Below, in pieces: positions 14,510 to 30,000 of a stretch of DNA of 30,000 bases (positions are counted from its first letter, which is position 1; each line of letters starts with the position of its first letter). A program made the position numbers and the translations under genes. The stretch spans positions 45,001-75,000 of the forward strand of contig SEYY01024940.1 in assembly GCA_009176605.1 (NCBI GenBank). The letters are read 5' to 3'. A model generated the notes under the pieces. The model saw only the letters and a list, made by a program, of their open reading frames with translations. It had not been told where the DNA came from and searched no databases. This stretch comes from Armadillidium nasatum (lineage: Eukaryota > Arthropoda > Malacostraca > Isopoda > Armadillidiidae).

Positions 14510-16115
14510 TCCCATTATCACTTGGGAGTTTGTGTGCCACTAAAACTTGCCGTTGAACATTGTGTTCTTTTTTCATTAATTTCTGCATCCTTCGTCATCT
14601 TTATTTTAATTTTCAATTTGTTGAACATCACCTCTTTTCTTCTCGACCGAACCTGAAGAGCTTGAGTGTTCCAACACAAAACCTTATTCTGTTTCCTCTT
14701 ACTCTCTCTAACCTCAACTTCAGCCAAAGTCGGTAGAAGTGTATATGTGTTCACGATGTTTGTTCTTGTGTCTCTAATTTGGAATTTTTCGAATTTTCCA
14801 CCTTATGGCTAAGGCCTTCTTACCATTCTACGATAAATTAATTTGTTCTGTTTATTTATCTCCAAATTTTACTGAATGCTTTAAATTCTTTAACTATCTA
14901 AACTTCAGAGTAGGGCACATTCTCTCTTATCCATTCTCAGAAAGCATATTTTAAGTAATTCGATGTTAACCATAGCCAATGGCTATCTTCTAGTTCTCAT
15001 GATATAGACGGTGAACTTTCCTTCTATTTCTCAATCTAAAATGACCGTCAGCTGATACTGAAGCTCCCTATTCGTAAAAAAGATAGTCTAAGATATTCTA
15101 GACATTTTCTTAGCTTCTAATCTATCTTTCCTTATACTGTTAAACTCTGTTCACCTGTGGGTTTCTTCCATCACCTTTCTCTGCAAGAAAGATCTCGACC
15201 TATTGCGAAAAAACGTTTGTGGCATTTCGGTGCTGCAAACTTGTCGGACAAACAGTAATTTTTTCGTAGAAAGGACAATAAAATTTTTGGTTCCTTTTCC
15301 TCACACGCTTTTTAAGCATTTTGCACAAAAAAAAAATAAATAAATAAATAAAAATAAAAAAAATAAAAAATATCAAGTATAGCATTGCTTCTTCCTCTTT
15401 CCCTCCTTGAGTATATTCCGAAGGCACAATCGTCGTTTTGCCTTCTTCTGAAGCTAAACTCTTTGCTCAAATATTTTATCACCACCTTAAACATTCTTGA
15501 GCTATTCTTCCTCCTTCAACTTCTCTAACCTGTTCAGGCTAATACTGTAATTTCTTCTAAAGAAGTTATTTCTGCTTTTTAGAAGCTTAAATACTAAGAA
15601 AACATAAGTCCTGATGGTTCTAAAAACTTGTACTTCAGAACTTGCATCCTGCCTGGTAAACTACGTCGTCTCTGTCCTTCTACATAGACATTCCCTTCTT
15701 GCTGGAAACGTGCGCTCATTCAGCCTGTGCCGAAGTAGGGGAATCCCTCTCAGCCCTCGAACTATTGTACTATTTCTTTAACCTCTGTTCTTTCTAAGGT
15801 TTTCGAATTTACGTTTAGCATGAAGATTTGGAAATATCTCAATTCTTCTTGTCTGTGATTGCTAGTTTGGCTTCCTTTTAAAAAGCTCCAATGTTTATCT
15901 TCTTTCTCTTCTTTCTGACTCTTAGTCCTCCACTCTTCGGCACTTCGGTGAATCTTACAATGTGGCGCTAAATATACCGAAAGCTTTGATTCCTAAGATT
16001 CCCTGCTTCAGTATTCATCCTTCTCTCTGTGGTCTTAATTTTCTATTATTTCCATCCCGGTCGTTTGTTGCATATTTAGTGAGGGTCGAAGTTTGGTATC
16101 TTAATTCCACACCCG
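14510..16115 (+). pseudogene. Degraded Jockey/CR1-like non-LTR retrotransposon, copy 2
   Basis: Collinear at nucleotide level with copy 1: TTATCACTTGGGAGTT at 14515; CGTGCGCTCATTCAGCCTGT at 15709 against CGTGCACTCATTCAGCCTGT in copy 1. It extends further into reverse transcriptase than copy 1. At 15960-16110 are VALNIPKAL, LIPKIPCFSIHPSLCGL and SRSFVAYLV, corresponding to RT blocks around the first catalytic Asp (here Asn in place of the usual Asp of D-x-x-K-A-F). Stops and shifts are dense and an A-rich AAAT repeat interrupts it at 15328-15372. Same orientation as copy 1 and the dynein gene. Confidence 0.7.
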
Positions 16116-16299
16116 ACACGGAGTCCAGTATGGGTATTTGTATGAATGTGAATTATTGGAGCTATGCCACCTCCCCTCCCCCCATAAAATGAAAAAGTGG
16201 TTAAAAATTGAAATTTTCATTATTAAACAGGCTTTAATGTTAGGGATACAATTGAAAAGAAACTGATTTATTTTTTAATAAAAGCTAGTGCTAGATATA

Positions 16300-18918
<2,619 letters not shown>

Positions 18919-19240
18919 CGAAAGAAGAGAGAGATAGAGAAAGAGAAAAAATGGTTGAAATGATAATTAAAATATATAAAAAAAAATTAATTTTCCTTTT
19001 TTTTCTCTTAATATAAAGAATTTTCATGGTACTGTGCTGAATTGCTCAAAATGAACAAAAGAAATGAAGATTTAAACATAAATAAATGTTGATTAGATCT
19101 TTTTAAAAACTTCTTTTAATTTGCATGCCATTTTCAGTGCAAATAATCACATTTGTATCATTTTTCTCAAGGTTTAGTACTTTTCTTTATTATTTTTTTT
19201 TTAAATTCTGTATGAAACTTTTAGTTTGGACAAAATTTGG

Positions 19241-19248
19241 GTATAGAG
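19241..19248 (+). repeat. Left 8-bp target duplication of the hAT element
   Basis: GTATAGAG, identical to 22984-22991 at the other end of the element. Confidence 0.85.
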
Positions 19249-19412
19249 TGGTGTTTCCCAACGTGGGCATTAGTGCCCACTGGTGGGCGTTCATAGAGAG
19301 CAAATGGGCTGTGGGAAAAGTTCATAATTTAGGTGGGTGGTGAAGAGAACGAAGAGGACAGTGGCTTTATTCATATAACTATAAAACTATAAACTATAAA
19401 ATAAAATATTTA

Positions 19413-20879
<1,467 letters not shown>

Positions 20880-22290
20880 ATGTGGAATATTTGAAGTTTG
20901 GATTCGTTCCATTGCCAAGTAATTCTCAGCTGTCATTATGTCTGTCTTCTCTGTGAAAAAGTATTTACGAACGAAGCTATGAAACCATCCAGGCTTTCTG
21001 ACCATCTTAGAAAAATGCATTCTGATAAGCTAAAAGAAGGCTTGCCTTATTTTAAAGCACTTCGAGATAAACATCCTAATAGAAAGTCCATTTAAATTGA
21101 TTATGGTTTAATCTGCTCTTATAATATCTCAAAAATGATTGCCAAATCAGAAAAGCTTCAAACCATTGGTGAAAAGCTACTTTTGCCAGCTATATGTATA
21201 GAGGAGGTACTTCTCACTGTGGGACATCATCCTTCACCAAGCCAAGTTATTATAGCAATTCCGCATTGTAATAATTCTGTTCAGAGGAGGATTGATGAGA
21301 TGGCCGATTACACTGAACATACTAAAAACTCGATTGATTTACAGTTAGACGAGTCCACTCTGCCTGGCAATTAATCATTACTTTTAGATTATGTCCGTTT
21401 TATTAAGGATTCGAAAGTTGTTCAAGAGTTACTTTTTGAAGAGAAGCTTGAAACAACACCAAAGGCGAATCAGTGTTCTCTACTGTAGAGCAGTATTTCA
21501 AAAAGAAAGAAATTCTAATGAGAAATATTATTGCTTGAGCGACTGACGGCGCACTAGCAATAACATGATGTTATAAAAGGTTTCTCGCATTTTTAAATAA
21601 AGCCGTACCCAATGTTCTTGTCATTCATAGGTAACATTTAGTTGTAAAGAACTTAGGGGGAACCAACCTAATAAATCCCTTGGTATTGTTATTACAACAA
21701 TCAATAAAATTAAATTTCATTCTTTTAATTCCCGATTATTTCGATAGCTCTGCAACTCTGATGATGAAGAATTTGAACGTCTGTTGCTACATACTGAAAT
21801 TCGATGGCTATCAAAAGGAGATTACTTAAAACGATTTTATTCTCTCTCTAATTCTATCGCCGAATTTTTTCGAGGATCGAAAAATAACCATTTGATTGAA
21901 GAACTCGGGGCCTGCAAATGATATATTGGGTATATGACTAATTTATATAGTAAACTCAATGACATGAATTTGCAGTTGTAAGGCAGTGATATAAATCTTC
22001 TTAAAGATAAATCAGTTATTTGCTCGTTTATTGCGAAACTTTTGATATTCAAAAAAATATTGGTCGTGTGGAGCTGTCTCAATTTCCGAATATGGAGCAG
22101 CTGGAAACTGATGGTAATTCCGTACTAGATGACGACCTCCTGATTTTTTATGACAGTTTGAAATTATTACACGAGGATATGAAGCTCATATATCAAGATC
22201 TTCTAAATCTCGAAGCACCAGATAAGTTAATCCATCCGTTTTCTGAATTATGCACAAATGAAATAGTCAGCTATAATTTTGATTAAAATT
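20880..22290 (+). pseudogene. hAT transposase remnant with BED zinc finger
   Basis: The N-terminus reads LKFGFVPLPSNSQ, then after a shift CLLCEKVFTNEAMKPSRLSDH with the following HLRKMH, giving the C-x2-C...H-x4-H pattern of a BED finger (about 20890-21040). Next: SKMIAKSEKLQTIGEKLLLPA, then LQLDESTLPGN (21342-21372) with the first catalytic-type Asp of the hAT RNase H fold, then ATDGA at about 21540, EFERLLLHTEIRWLSKGDYL at about 21768-21825, and a C-terminal 88-residue frame (22020-22286). The order is that of ZBED5/SCAND3-type hAT proteins. Several stops and frameshifts remove function. Confidence 0.8.
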
Positions 22291-22983
22291 CGAAATAAAG
22301 TCCCTCTTTAAACAATCATACCAAGAATTTTGGCTACAAAGTACTAAAAAGTACTCATAGTTGTTGGAAGATGTCAAATATTTTTTTATTGTTTTCCCAA
22401 CTTCCTATATGGCAGAGTCTGTTTTAGTGCTGTCGTTCGACTGATAACTAAGCAGAGAAACCGTTTACAAGTCGTCTAGAGGGGTGATATGCTATTTTTT
22501 TTAACAAGCATTGAACTTAATATACTTATCTTGCGAGTAAGCACCAAAGTCAAAAATCACATTAAATATATAAGTATAACCTTGCGTAAGTTATCAAATA
22601 TAATTTTATTTGTTTAATATTTTGGAACATGTACCTTTATAAATAACTTTGTCTGTCTTTTCAACATAGTTTTAATATGAAAAATCTAATTTTGAGTTTC
22701 GTTAGATAAGATCAGGTTAATTAAATCTGATTACATAAGTTAAGGGAAAACAAGAGTTCACAAACATAACTGAGGTCACCAGCAAATTGGTATAGCAGGA
22801 AATTAGTTGCTCATTAACAAATATATTTTACTGTTATTTTGAAATTATATTATAAAAATTTATTTGTACTTTATAGTGGTTTACATTGGTATTCAAAGTT
22901 CAAGTTTGGTAATAGGAGGTGGGCGGTGAAAATAAATTGGCGATTCAAGTGGGCGCTCCTTCAAAAAAGTTTGGAAAACACTG

Positions 22984-22991
22984 GTATAGAG
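22984..22991 (+). repeat. Right 8-bp target duplication of the hAT element
   Basis: GTATAGAG, directly after the terminal CACTG of the element. Confidence 0.85.
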
Positions 22992-23008
22992 TATAATGCT
23001 TTCGAGTT

Positions 23009-24831
<1,823 letters not shown>

Positions 24832-24880
24832 TTTAAAATTGATATATAATTAGAACACGAGTAGTGTTAATGTTCTTTAA

Positions 24881-24885
<5 letters not shown>

Positions 24886-24961
<76 letters not shown>
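24886..24961. repeat. (TA)n array 19
   Basis: About 76 bp of TA, 55 bp beyond the Penelope-like element. Confidence 0.95.
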
Positions 24962-24967
<6 letters not shown>

Positions 24968-25558
24968 TTTATTCACATTAAAAAATCCAGTGACAAATGC
25001 AATCCTTGTAAATGGCTATAGTACTTAGTTTTTATTTATTCATTTTAATGTAAGACTCATTGCAACTTGTTTCAATGATTTTGTGAAATGTTTAATTTCA
25101 ACCAATTCTTAGGAATTTAATGTGGTGATTACAAATATAATATCAGATTTTTCTATATCATCCATTTTTTTATTTTTTTATTTATTTATTTTTTTAATGG
25201 GAAATTTCTTTTCTTCACATTTACAGTTATTTGTTAGAGTTAGAATATAGATGCTTGTAGATTCGACATGAAAGTTCTAGAAGCAATATTCACCGAGTTC
25301 GCATCGAATCCTCTAGAAACACCACGAATATTTAAGGGAGTGTTCGCCAGGCCTTTAAATAAAAGGTCACTTGTGTTGTCAACCAGTTTGTGTTCGCCAC
25401 ACGAATTAGTATGATTGGATAATTTGCGAGCTTTCCTGTCCAACAGGTTAAGGAAAGTTACCCACTTAACATTATAGTTTTATATTTTATAAGTTGAAAA
25501 TTTATCCGCAACTGAGTAAAAAACTCAAACAGTTTTTGTTATATATGTTGTTGGTGCT
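24962..25558. other. Stretch without assigned gene
   Basis: AT-rich first half. 25240-25443 has a 67-codon frame on the - strand with unusual composition and two GGCGAACAC words (25347-25355 and 25391-25399 in + coordinates, inverted), possibly an old LTR scrap. I do not recognise it. Confidence 0.35.
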
Positions 25559-25957
25559 GTAAAAATAAGAGATGTCCTTTGCAGGGCAGATTAGTAGGCT
25601 GGGTTAAAATATGAACACAACATCAACAATTTTATTCAGTAAGAGATTACACACCAGGAGGAATGATGAAACAAAAGGGACTCAACTGGTATATGTAGGA
25701 AGATGCATGAAGCCACTGTTAGACAGCAAACAGCTGTCACTGACAATTACCATGCAGGGTAGCAACAGCTGACTGGCAGTTATAATGTAGGATAAAAACA
25801 GTTGACTGGCACATGCAAAGCTGAGGAAGGTCCAAGTTGTACAATAATAAGCAGGATATCAAGAATATTATTTGTTAAGCATTGTATAAAGCAAATTGAA
25901 CTGGTTAGCTAATAATTTCTTTATTAAAGTTGATAAAAAAATATATCACAGCAGACA
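25559..25957 (-). repeat. Putative 3' LTR of the Ty3/gypsy copy
   Basis: Read on the - strand it starts TGTCTGCTGTGATA after a purine-bearing AAGGAG and ends TTATTTTTACA, with AATAAA about 70-80 bp before the end. These TG/CA termini and the polyadenylation signal suit an LTR of about 399 bp. No 5' LTR is in the window, so the boundaries are not proven by a pair. Confidence 0.5.
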
Positions 25958-26358
25958 CTCCTTGACTAGGCGTAAGCTCTCTCCGCGCTGTTTGAAATAA
26001 TTTTTGTACATCATGACATGGTACAATGTCCTAATTTACAAAATGACTACAGGATTCCCATCCGAGAACTTGCAGACAGGTTGTCACTGAAATCGGACAG
26101 AAAGACCCATGTTCTGCCAGATCGTGTTCGTCGGACACTGGAAGGACGTTAGAGAATACTGCCAGAAGAAGGAGTTTAAGTCGGACAAGGAGGCGGCTGT
26201 GGAATTTGCAACGGAGGAGGTGAAGTAGAAGAACACGAAGAAGGAGATGGAAGAGTATGAAAAACTGGCATATGTTGTGTAGCAGGAATGAAAAGTGTAG
26301 ATGTTGGAGAGTCTGTGAAGTCGATTGAAGGATCCGGAGAAAACTCGAAAAATGCAGA

Positions 26359-26740
26359 TTAAAGTCTGTTGATAGAGACGACTTCTGTCCGCTTAAGACG
26401 TTGGATGACAAAAGTCTTCTCAAGTCCACTTAAAACCTTGAAAGGGTCCTCTATCGAGTTTGCAGCGGAGAATGTTGTGAATCGAGGCGAACGAAAGTAC
26501 GAGTACAAGTAGCAAGCTTTTTCGAAATAAGAGTGCATGTTTTGTATTGGTGAAGGTTTCCGAGAGGCGGAACACTGGCAAAGGCGAGAAAGATAAGCTA
26601 AGGGATCAGCAGGAGAAGCTCGTGAAGAATCGAAAAATTCACCTGGGAGACGAATAGAACCATAGAAGAGTTCAGCATTTGTGCACTGCAAGTATTCCTT
26701 CAAAGCAGAGCGAATGCGTAAGGACAAAAGGAAGAGCTTT
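26359..26740 (-). pseudogene. Ty3/gypsy integrase C-terminal region
   Basis: A 122-codon frame with ALKEYLQCTNAELFYGS, IRLPGEFF and, near the end, EDPFKVLSGLEKTFVIQRL. The last part corresponds to the G-P-[YF] module and the following beta strands that precede V-S-I-D-R-L-K-P in gypsy integrases; here VSINRL. The Gly-Pro-Phe core is altered. Confidence 0.75.
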
Positions 26741-26759
26741 CGTCAACTGATCTTCAGTA

Positions 26760-27020
26760 GGATGTGCAACGAGAGAAGCTTTCTACTGACAATGAAAGCT
26801 CTCCAGCATGCTGTTAGCTGAGGGGTGGTAAGCAGTGGTTCGAATGAGTGAGGTGCCTAAAAGAGACATGAAATCACGCCACGAAAAGGATTCAAACTGA
26901 CGTCCTTGATCAGTCGTGATTGTCTCTGGCACACCGAAGCGAGACACCCAAGTGGCTAAGAAAGCTTTGGCAACAGTCTCAGCCTTGATATCTGGAAGAG
27001 GGATGGACTCAGGTCAAAGT
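26760..27020 (-). pseudogene. Ty3/gypsy integrase catalytic core, damaged
   Basis: The - strand reads KAFLATWVSRFGVPETITTD, QGRQFESFSW, TTAYHPSANSMLESFH. The Asp of TTDQG and the Glu of the usual G-x-V-E-R-F-H motif are present (here M-L-E-S-F-H). A stop codon at about 26784 breaks the frame and the upstream first Asp is not clearly readable. Confidence 0.75.
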
Positions 27021-27149
27021 GTAAAGCGGTGAGAAGATAATGAAAAACATTGGAAAGAGGCAATGGAGCGACGAGGTTAATGTGAATGTGTTGGAACCTC
27101 TCACTGGAAGATAAAAGTCACCAAAATGTGTGTCTGTGGACCTTGTTCC

Positions 27150-27447
27150 TTTGGCAGGAGAGACATGTGCATGCCCAAGTCTTGATGTCTCTATGCATGT
27201 GCGGTCACACGAACCTGGAAGCTAAGAGCTTCTGAGTCACCGTTATTCCTGGGTGTGACAAGTCATGCAGAGAGTGATCGACTTGTTTCCTGAAGGTGAA
27301 AGGAAAAAGAGGACGAGGAGAACCAGTAGAAGTATCACAGACGATCTGTCGGTTGATACCAGGAAGTTGAAGGTTCTGCAATTGCAGAGAAGTGTGATCA
27401 GAAAGAGGAGTATCTTCTGTCTCCTGAGCTGCCCCCCATGTCCTCAA
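27150..27447 (-). pseudogene. Ty3/gypsy integrase N-terminal zinc-binding region
   Basis: The 80-codon frame contains CDTSTGSPRPLFPFTFRKQV and HSLHDLSHPGITVTQKLLAS. The two His of the HHCC motif (HDLSHPG) are present. The two Cys follow after a frame break (CLSCQRNKV-like trace at about 27160). Confidence 0.75.
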
Positions 27448-27589
27448 AATTGACCGGGGATAGAGAAGAATAGGGATTAATCTCTACCTAGAGAGAGAGC
27501 GCATCGGCGGAAATATTGTCAACTTCAGGAATATGTCTGATGTCCGTGGTGAACTGCGAAACATATTTCAAATGATGTGCTTTGCAAGG

Positions 27590-27860
27590 TAAATGCGAGA
27601 TTACATCGCGAAAATGAAAGATTTATGGTTAGTGAAAATATGAAAGAAACGTCCCTCAAAAAAGTAGCGAAAATGTATAATGGCAAAATAAATCGCAAGA
27701 GGTTCACGACTGAAAGCACTGTACTGTGTCTCAGCCAGTTGGAGCTTCTTGGAAAAGAAGGCAAGAGGCACCCAAATTCCATTCTGGTACTGCTGCAGGA
27801 CACCTCCAACAGAAAAATTAGAGGCATCGACCTGAAGGAGAGTGAGGGGAGACACTTGTT
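27590..27860 (-). pseudogene. Ty3/gypsy RNase H domain
   Basis: LLQVDASNFSVGGVLQQ carries the first catalytic Asp. AFFSKKLQLAETQYSAFSRE carries the conserved Glu region. The usual T-D-H-K motif is IFTNHKS, so the third acidic residue is Asn. Two further stretches lie out of frame. Confidence 0.8.
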
Positions 27861-27939
27861 GATAGATGAGAAGTCTTGCATCGGCGAGAGCAGACTTTGC
27901 ATCCTCGATGGCCTGACGAGCGGTGTCGGTTCTTAGTGC

Positions 27940-28240
27940 CTAGACTAACTGGCTTCTTTTCTGTTTATTAAGAAGAGAAGTAAGAGGTGTAAGAAGAGCT
28001 GCTGTCGAAGGAATGAAGCGATGATAAAAGGTTATCATGCCGAGGAACTGCCGGAGTTGACGCTGATTTTCCTGTAATGGAAAATTGCGAATCGCAGATA
28101 CGCGATCTTGGAGCGGCAGAACTCTTTGTGCAGAGATTGTGTGTCCTAGGAAGGTGAGGGACTCTGCTCCTAAGACACCTTTCACGGTTCACCTTGATGC
28201 CAAATTCTTGCAGTCTGGAGAAGACAGCTCATTCTTGCAT
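27940..28240 (-). pseudogene. Ty3/gypsy reverse transcriptase, C-terminal end only
   Basis: SLTFLGHTISAQRVLPL and LRQFLGMITFYHRFIP are the standard end of gypsy RT. RLQEFGIKVNRERC, encoded just upstream in another frame (about 28225-28180), is the preceding block. The YVDD catalytic part is absent, cut at about 28240. Confidence 0.8.
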
Positions 28241-28379
28241 GTACTTTACTAGGAGAGTCTGGAACAATTTGCTTGTTCTACTTTCCCCTTTTCATATGAC
28301 TTAAATGCTTTCAGGTTGGCCAATGTGTGATTATGCAATTGAGTTTCACAGTTCAGGTGGATTTCATGTGAGCCTGTCT

Positions 28380-28560
28380 TCTTTTCACATAAGGAAATAT
28401 ATGAAAAAGTAGATGAAAATTTGAGTTCATGAGGTATTGAAAAAAAACATTTTCTCTGCTCCAGTTGGAAATCCAAAAAAAAAAATATCAGAAGCTTGCT
28501 CCATAAAAACCATCCTAAATAAGTCAAACTGACTTTCTGAGATAACATTAGAAGATATTA
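28380..28560 (-). pseudogene. Scrap of the same non-LTR retrotransposon as at 2355-3118
   Basis: At nucleotide level, GAGTTCATGAGGTATTGAAA and CATTTTCTCTGCTCCAGTTG here match GAGTTTTTGAGGGATTGAAA and CATGTTTTCTCTGCCCCAAT at 3023-3067. The alignment covers the region encoding the WGREN...NPSKTQ part. It directly abuts the truncated gypsy copy. Confidence 0.55.
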
Positions 28561-29845
28561 GGAAGTTTAAGATGCTTCCAAATCTTCCTGAAGGAAAGAT
28601 TCATAAACTTTTAGATATTACAGAGTTAAAATGATAAAACAATAATTACATGGTTGGAAAAGGTGCACCTTTTTCCTTACATTTTATCATCATGCTCAGA
28701 TAGAGTAGAAATTACATATTTTTAAGAAATTATGATATTTGTTATAAACGAGTTGGAGACAAGTAGAGAAGAAGAATTTTTCCGTAATCGTCTATAGTGT
28801 AATTACAAAGTTTTTAGCTAAGAATTCAACTTTAGTAGAAACTAAGACAGCAAGAGTGCCAATAGAGGAAACAAGCAAATTTAAATTTAATACTTTTGGC
28901 AGAGTACAAAATCAATAATTAAAATATGTAAAGATAATATTTAAAATATTTAAAATAATGGAAAAAATGAATGTGCGCCTCCAGTTAGTTTTGCTTGTAG
29001 AGTGAGGTTGTGTTCGGTGTCGTGTCTTGGCAGTTTTTTTTTTTTTTTTTTTTTTTTTTGTGTTTGTTTAAAATTTTTAATTAATCTTTTCCATATTTAA
29101 AGTAAATATCCCTCTTGTTATTTTAGTGTTTTATCAGTGGTTCTGTGTTTTAAATATTTGCTAACTACAGTTAAATTTACTACGATAACAACTAGTACTG
29201 GATCGAATATAAGTATTAGTGAATATTTTATGTTTCAAATAGAAATAGTTTTGCAGTTATATAGTTTTATAGTTAATTTTAACGTTTTGAAATTTCAGTT
29301 TTTAACATAGGCATTGTTTCAGTTTTTGCTTTGTCTGTACGTTTGTTTTTCCATTTGCTTGTTTGTCTATTTGATTGTTTGCTTGTTTGTCTTCTTGCTT
29401 GTTTGACTGTTTGCTTGTTTGTACGTTTTTTTAATCATGATTGCGTGTGCAGAATGGTGGGTGTGAGCAATGTCATGTACAGTCGTCCACAAGAATTCGT
29501 CCATGTAAAGTTGGAAATACATATATATATATATACAAAATGGAGATCAATTTATGTTCAGTCAATCACAGCTCAATTACGCCTCTCCCGATGTTATTAT
29601 TTTCTTTTTATGCAAAATAGAGCTTTCATAAAATACACAGGTGACAAATACCCAGTTCATGAAAACCTTAAATATTTGACTACAAATTTAATTTAATCTT
29701 TTTGTTATTTTTTTTTAATAAAATGAGTGAAAATTTACTTTAAAACGAAACTTTAGAATAAAGTTATTAGATAGTTTGTAGTTTTAGTTAATTTATATTT
29801 TATTTTGATACGTTATTTATACTTTAGTTTAAAATTTATTTTTAT
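28561..29845. other. AT-rich stretch without recognised gene
   Basis: Contains a T26 run (29034-29059), a degenerate TTTGCTTG/TTTGTCT octamer-like repeat (29336-29430) and a short (TA)8 at 29520-29535. A 121-codon + frame at 29331 is mostly translation of the octamer repeat followed by unrecognised sequence after a possible acceptor TGTGCAG (29451). I do not call it a gene. Confidence 0.5.

Positions 29846-30000
<155 letters not shown>

Larger units (their letters stand above)
25559..28240 (-). mobile_element. 5'-truncated, degenerate Ty3/gypsy LTR retrotransposon
   Basis: On the - strand the order is the end of reverse transcriptase (28240-27940), RNase H (27860-27590), integrase zinc-binding region (27447-27150), integrase core (27020-26760), integrase C-terminus (26727-26359) and then a putative 3' LTR. 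RT-RNH-IN order is diagnostic for Ty3/gypsy. Gag, protease and most of the RT are missing; the copy stops at about 28240 next to a non-LTR scrap. Confidence 0.85.

Noticed and set aside
29331..29696. 121-codon + strand frame as a signal-peptide protein
   Set aside because: The hydrophobic Leu/Cys/Val start is translation of a TTTGCTTG-type simple repeat, and the rest crosses a TA run with no recognisable domain.

Overview
The window is animal nuclear DNA. It has spliced exons with GT/AG junctions, AT-rich sequence, very long (TA)n arrays, and a crowd of degenerate metazoan transposons of the Tc1/mariner, hAT, Ty3/gypsy, Penelope and Jockey/CR1-like non-LTR kinds. The only host gene I can support is the C-terminal part of a divergent dynein heavy chain on the + strand. 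The mix of repeats suggests an invertebrate. A cephalopod or other mollusc is my best guess, at low confidence and from general impression only; an arthropod is not excluded.

Layout: 1-177 is the tail of an unrecognised reading frame. 437-1708 holds three dynein exons. An ~11.4 kb intron (about 1709-13081) follows, and two more dynein exons lie at 13082-13659. The rest of the window is presumably the next intron (>16 kb). No further dynein exon was found.

The large intron contains a GC-rich MITE (1905-2352), a non-LTR retrotransposon 3' fragment on the - strand (2355-3118), a mini-mariner (3813-4173), and then a chain from 4943 to 10632. In this chain TIR elements of two MITE-like families (here called I and II) and one nearly intact DD41D mariner sit end to end, separated only by (TA)n arrays. 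A degraded non-LTR element (10960-12605) completes the intron.

Downstream of the exons come a tRNA-like SINE candidate (about 13990-14085), another degraded non-LTR copy (14510-16115), a broken member of an uncharacterised multicopy protein family (about 16300-18193, - strand) and a head-to-head trinucleotide repeat. Next is a hAT element (19249-22983) with a perfect 8-bp target duplication; it was itself split by a family I MITE. After it come an internally deleted DD34D mariner (23129-24073), a short Penelope-like element with inverted end arms (24191-24831), a 5'-truncated Ty3/gypsy copy (25559-28240, - strand), a non-LTR scrap, and the start of a fourth family II element at the right edge.

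The host exons are dispersed among selfish elements and there is no operon-like cooperation. The most notable points are the TA-array/transposon chain, the repeated TATCGATA octamers carried by family II, and a (TA)n array that begins where a dynein splice donor should be.
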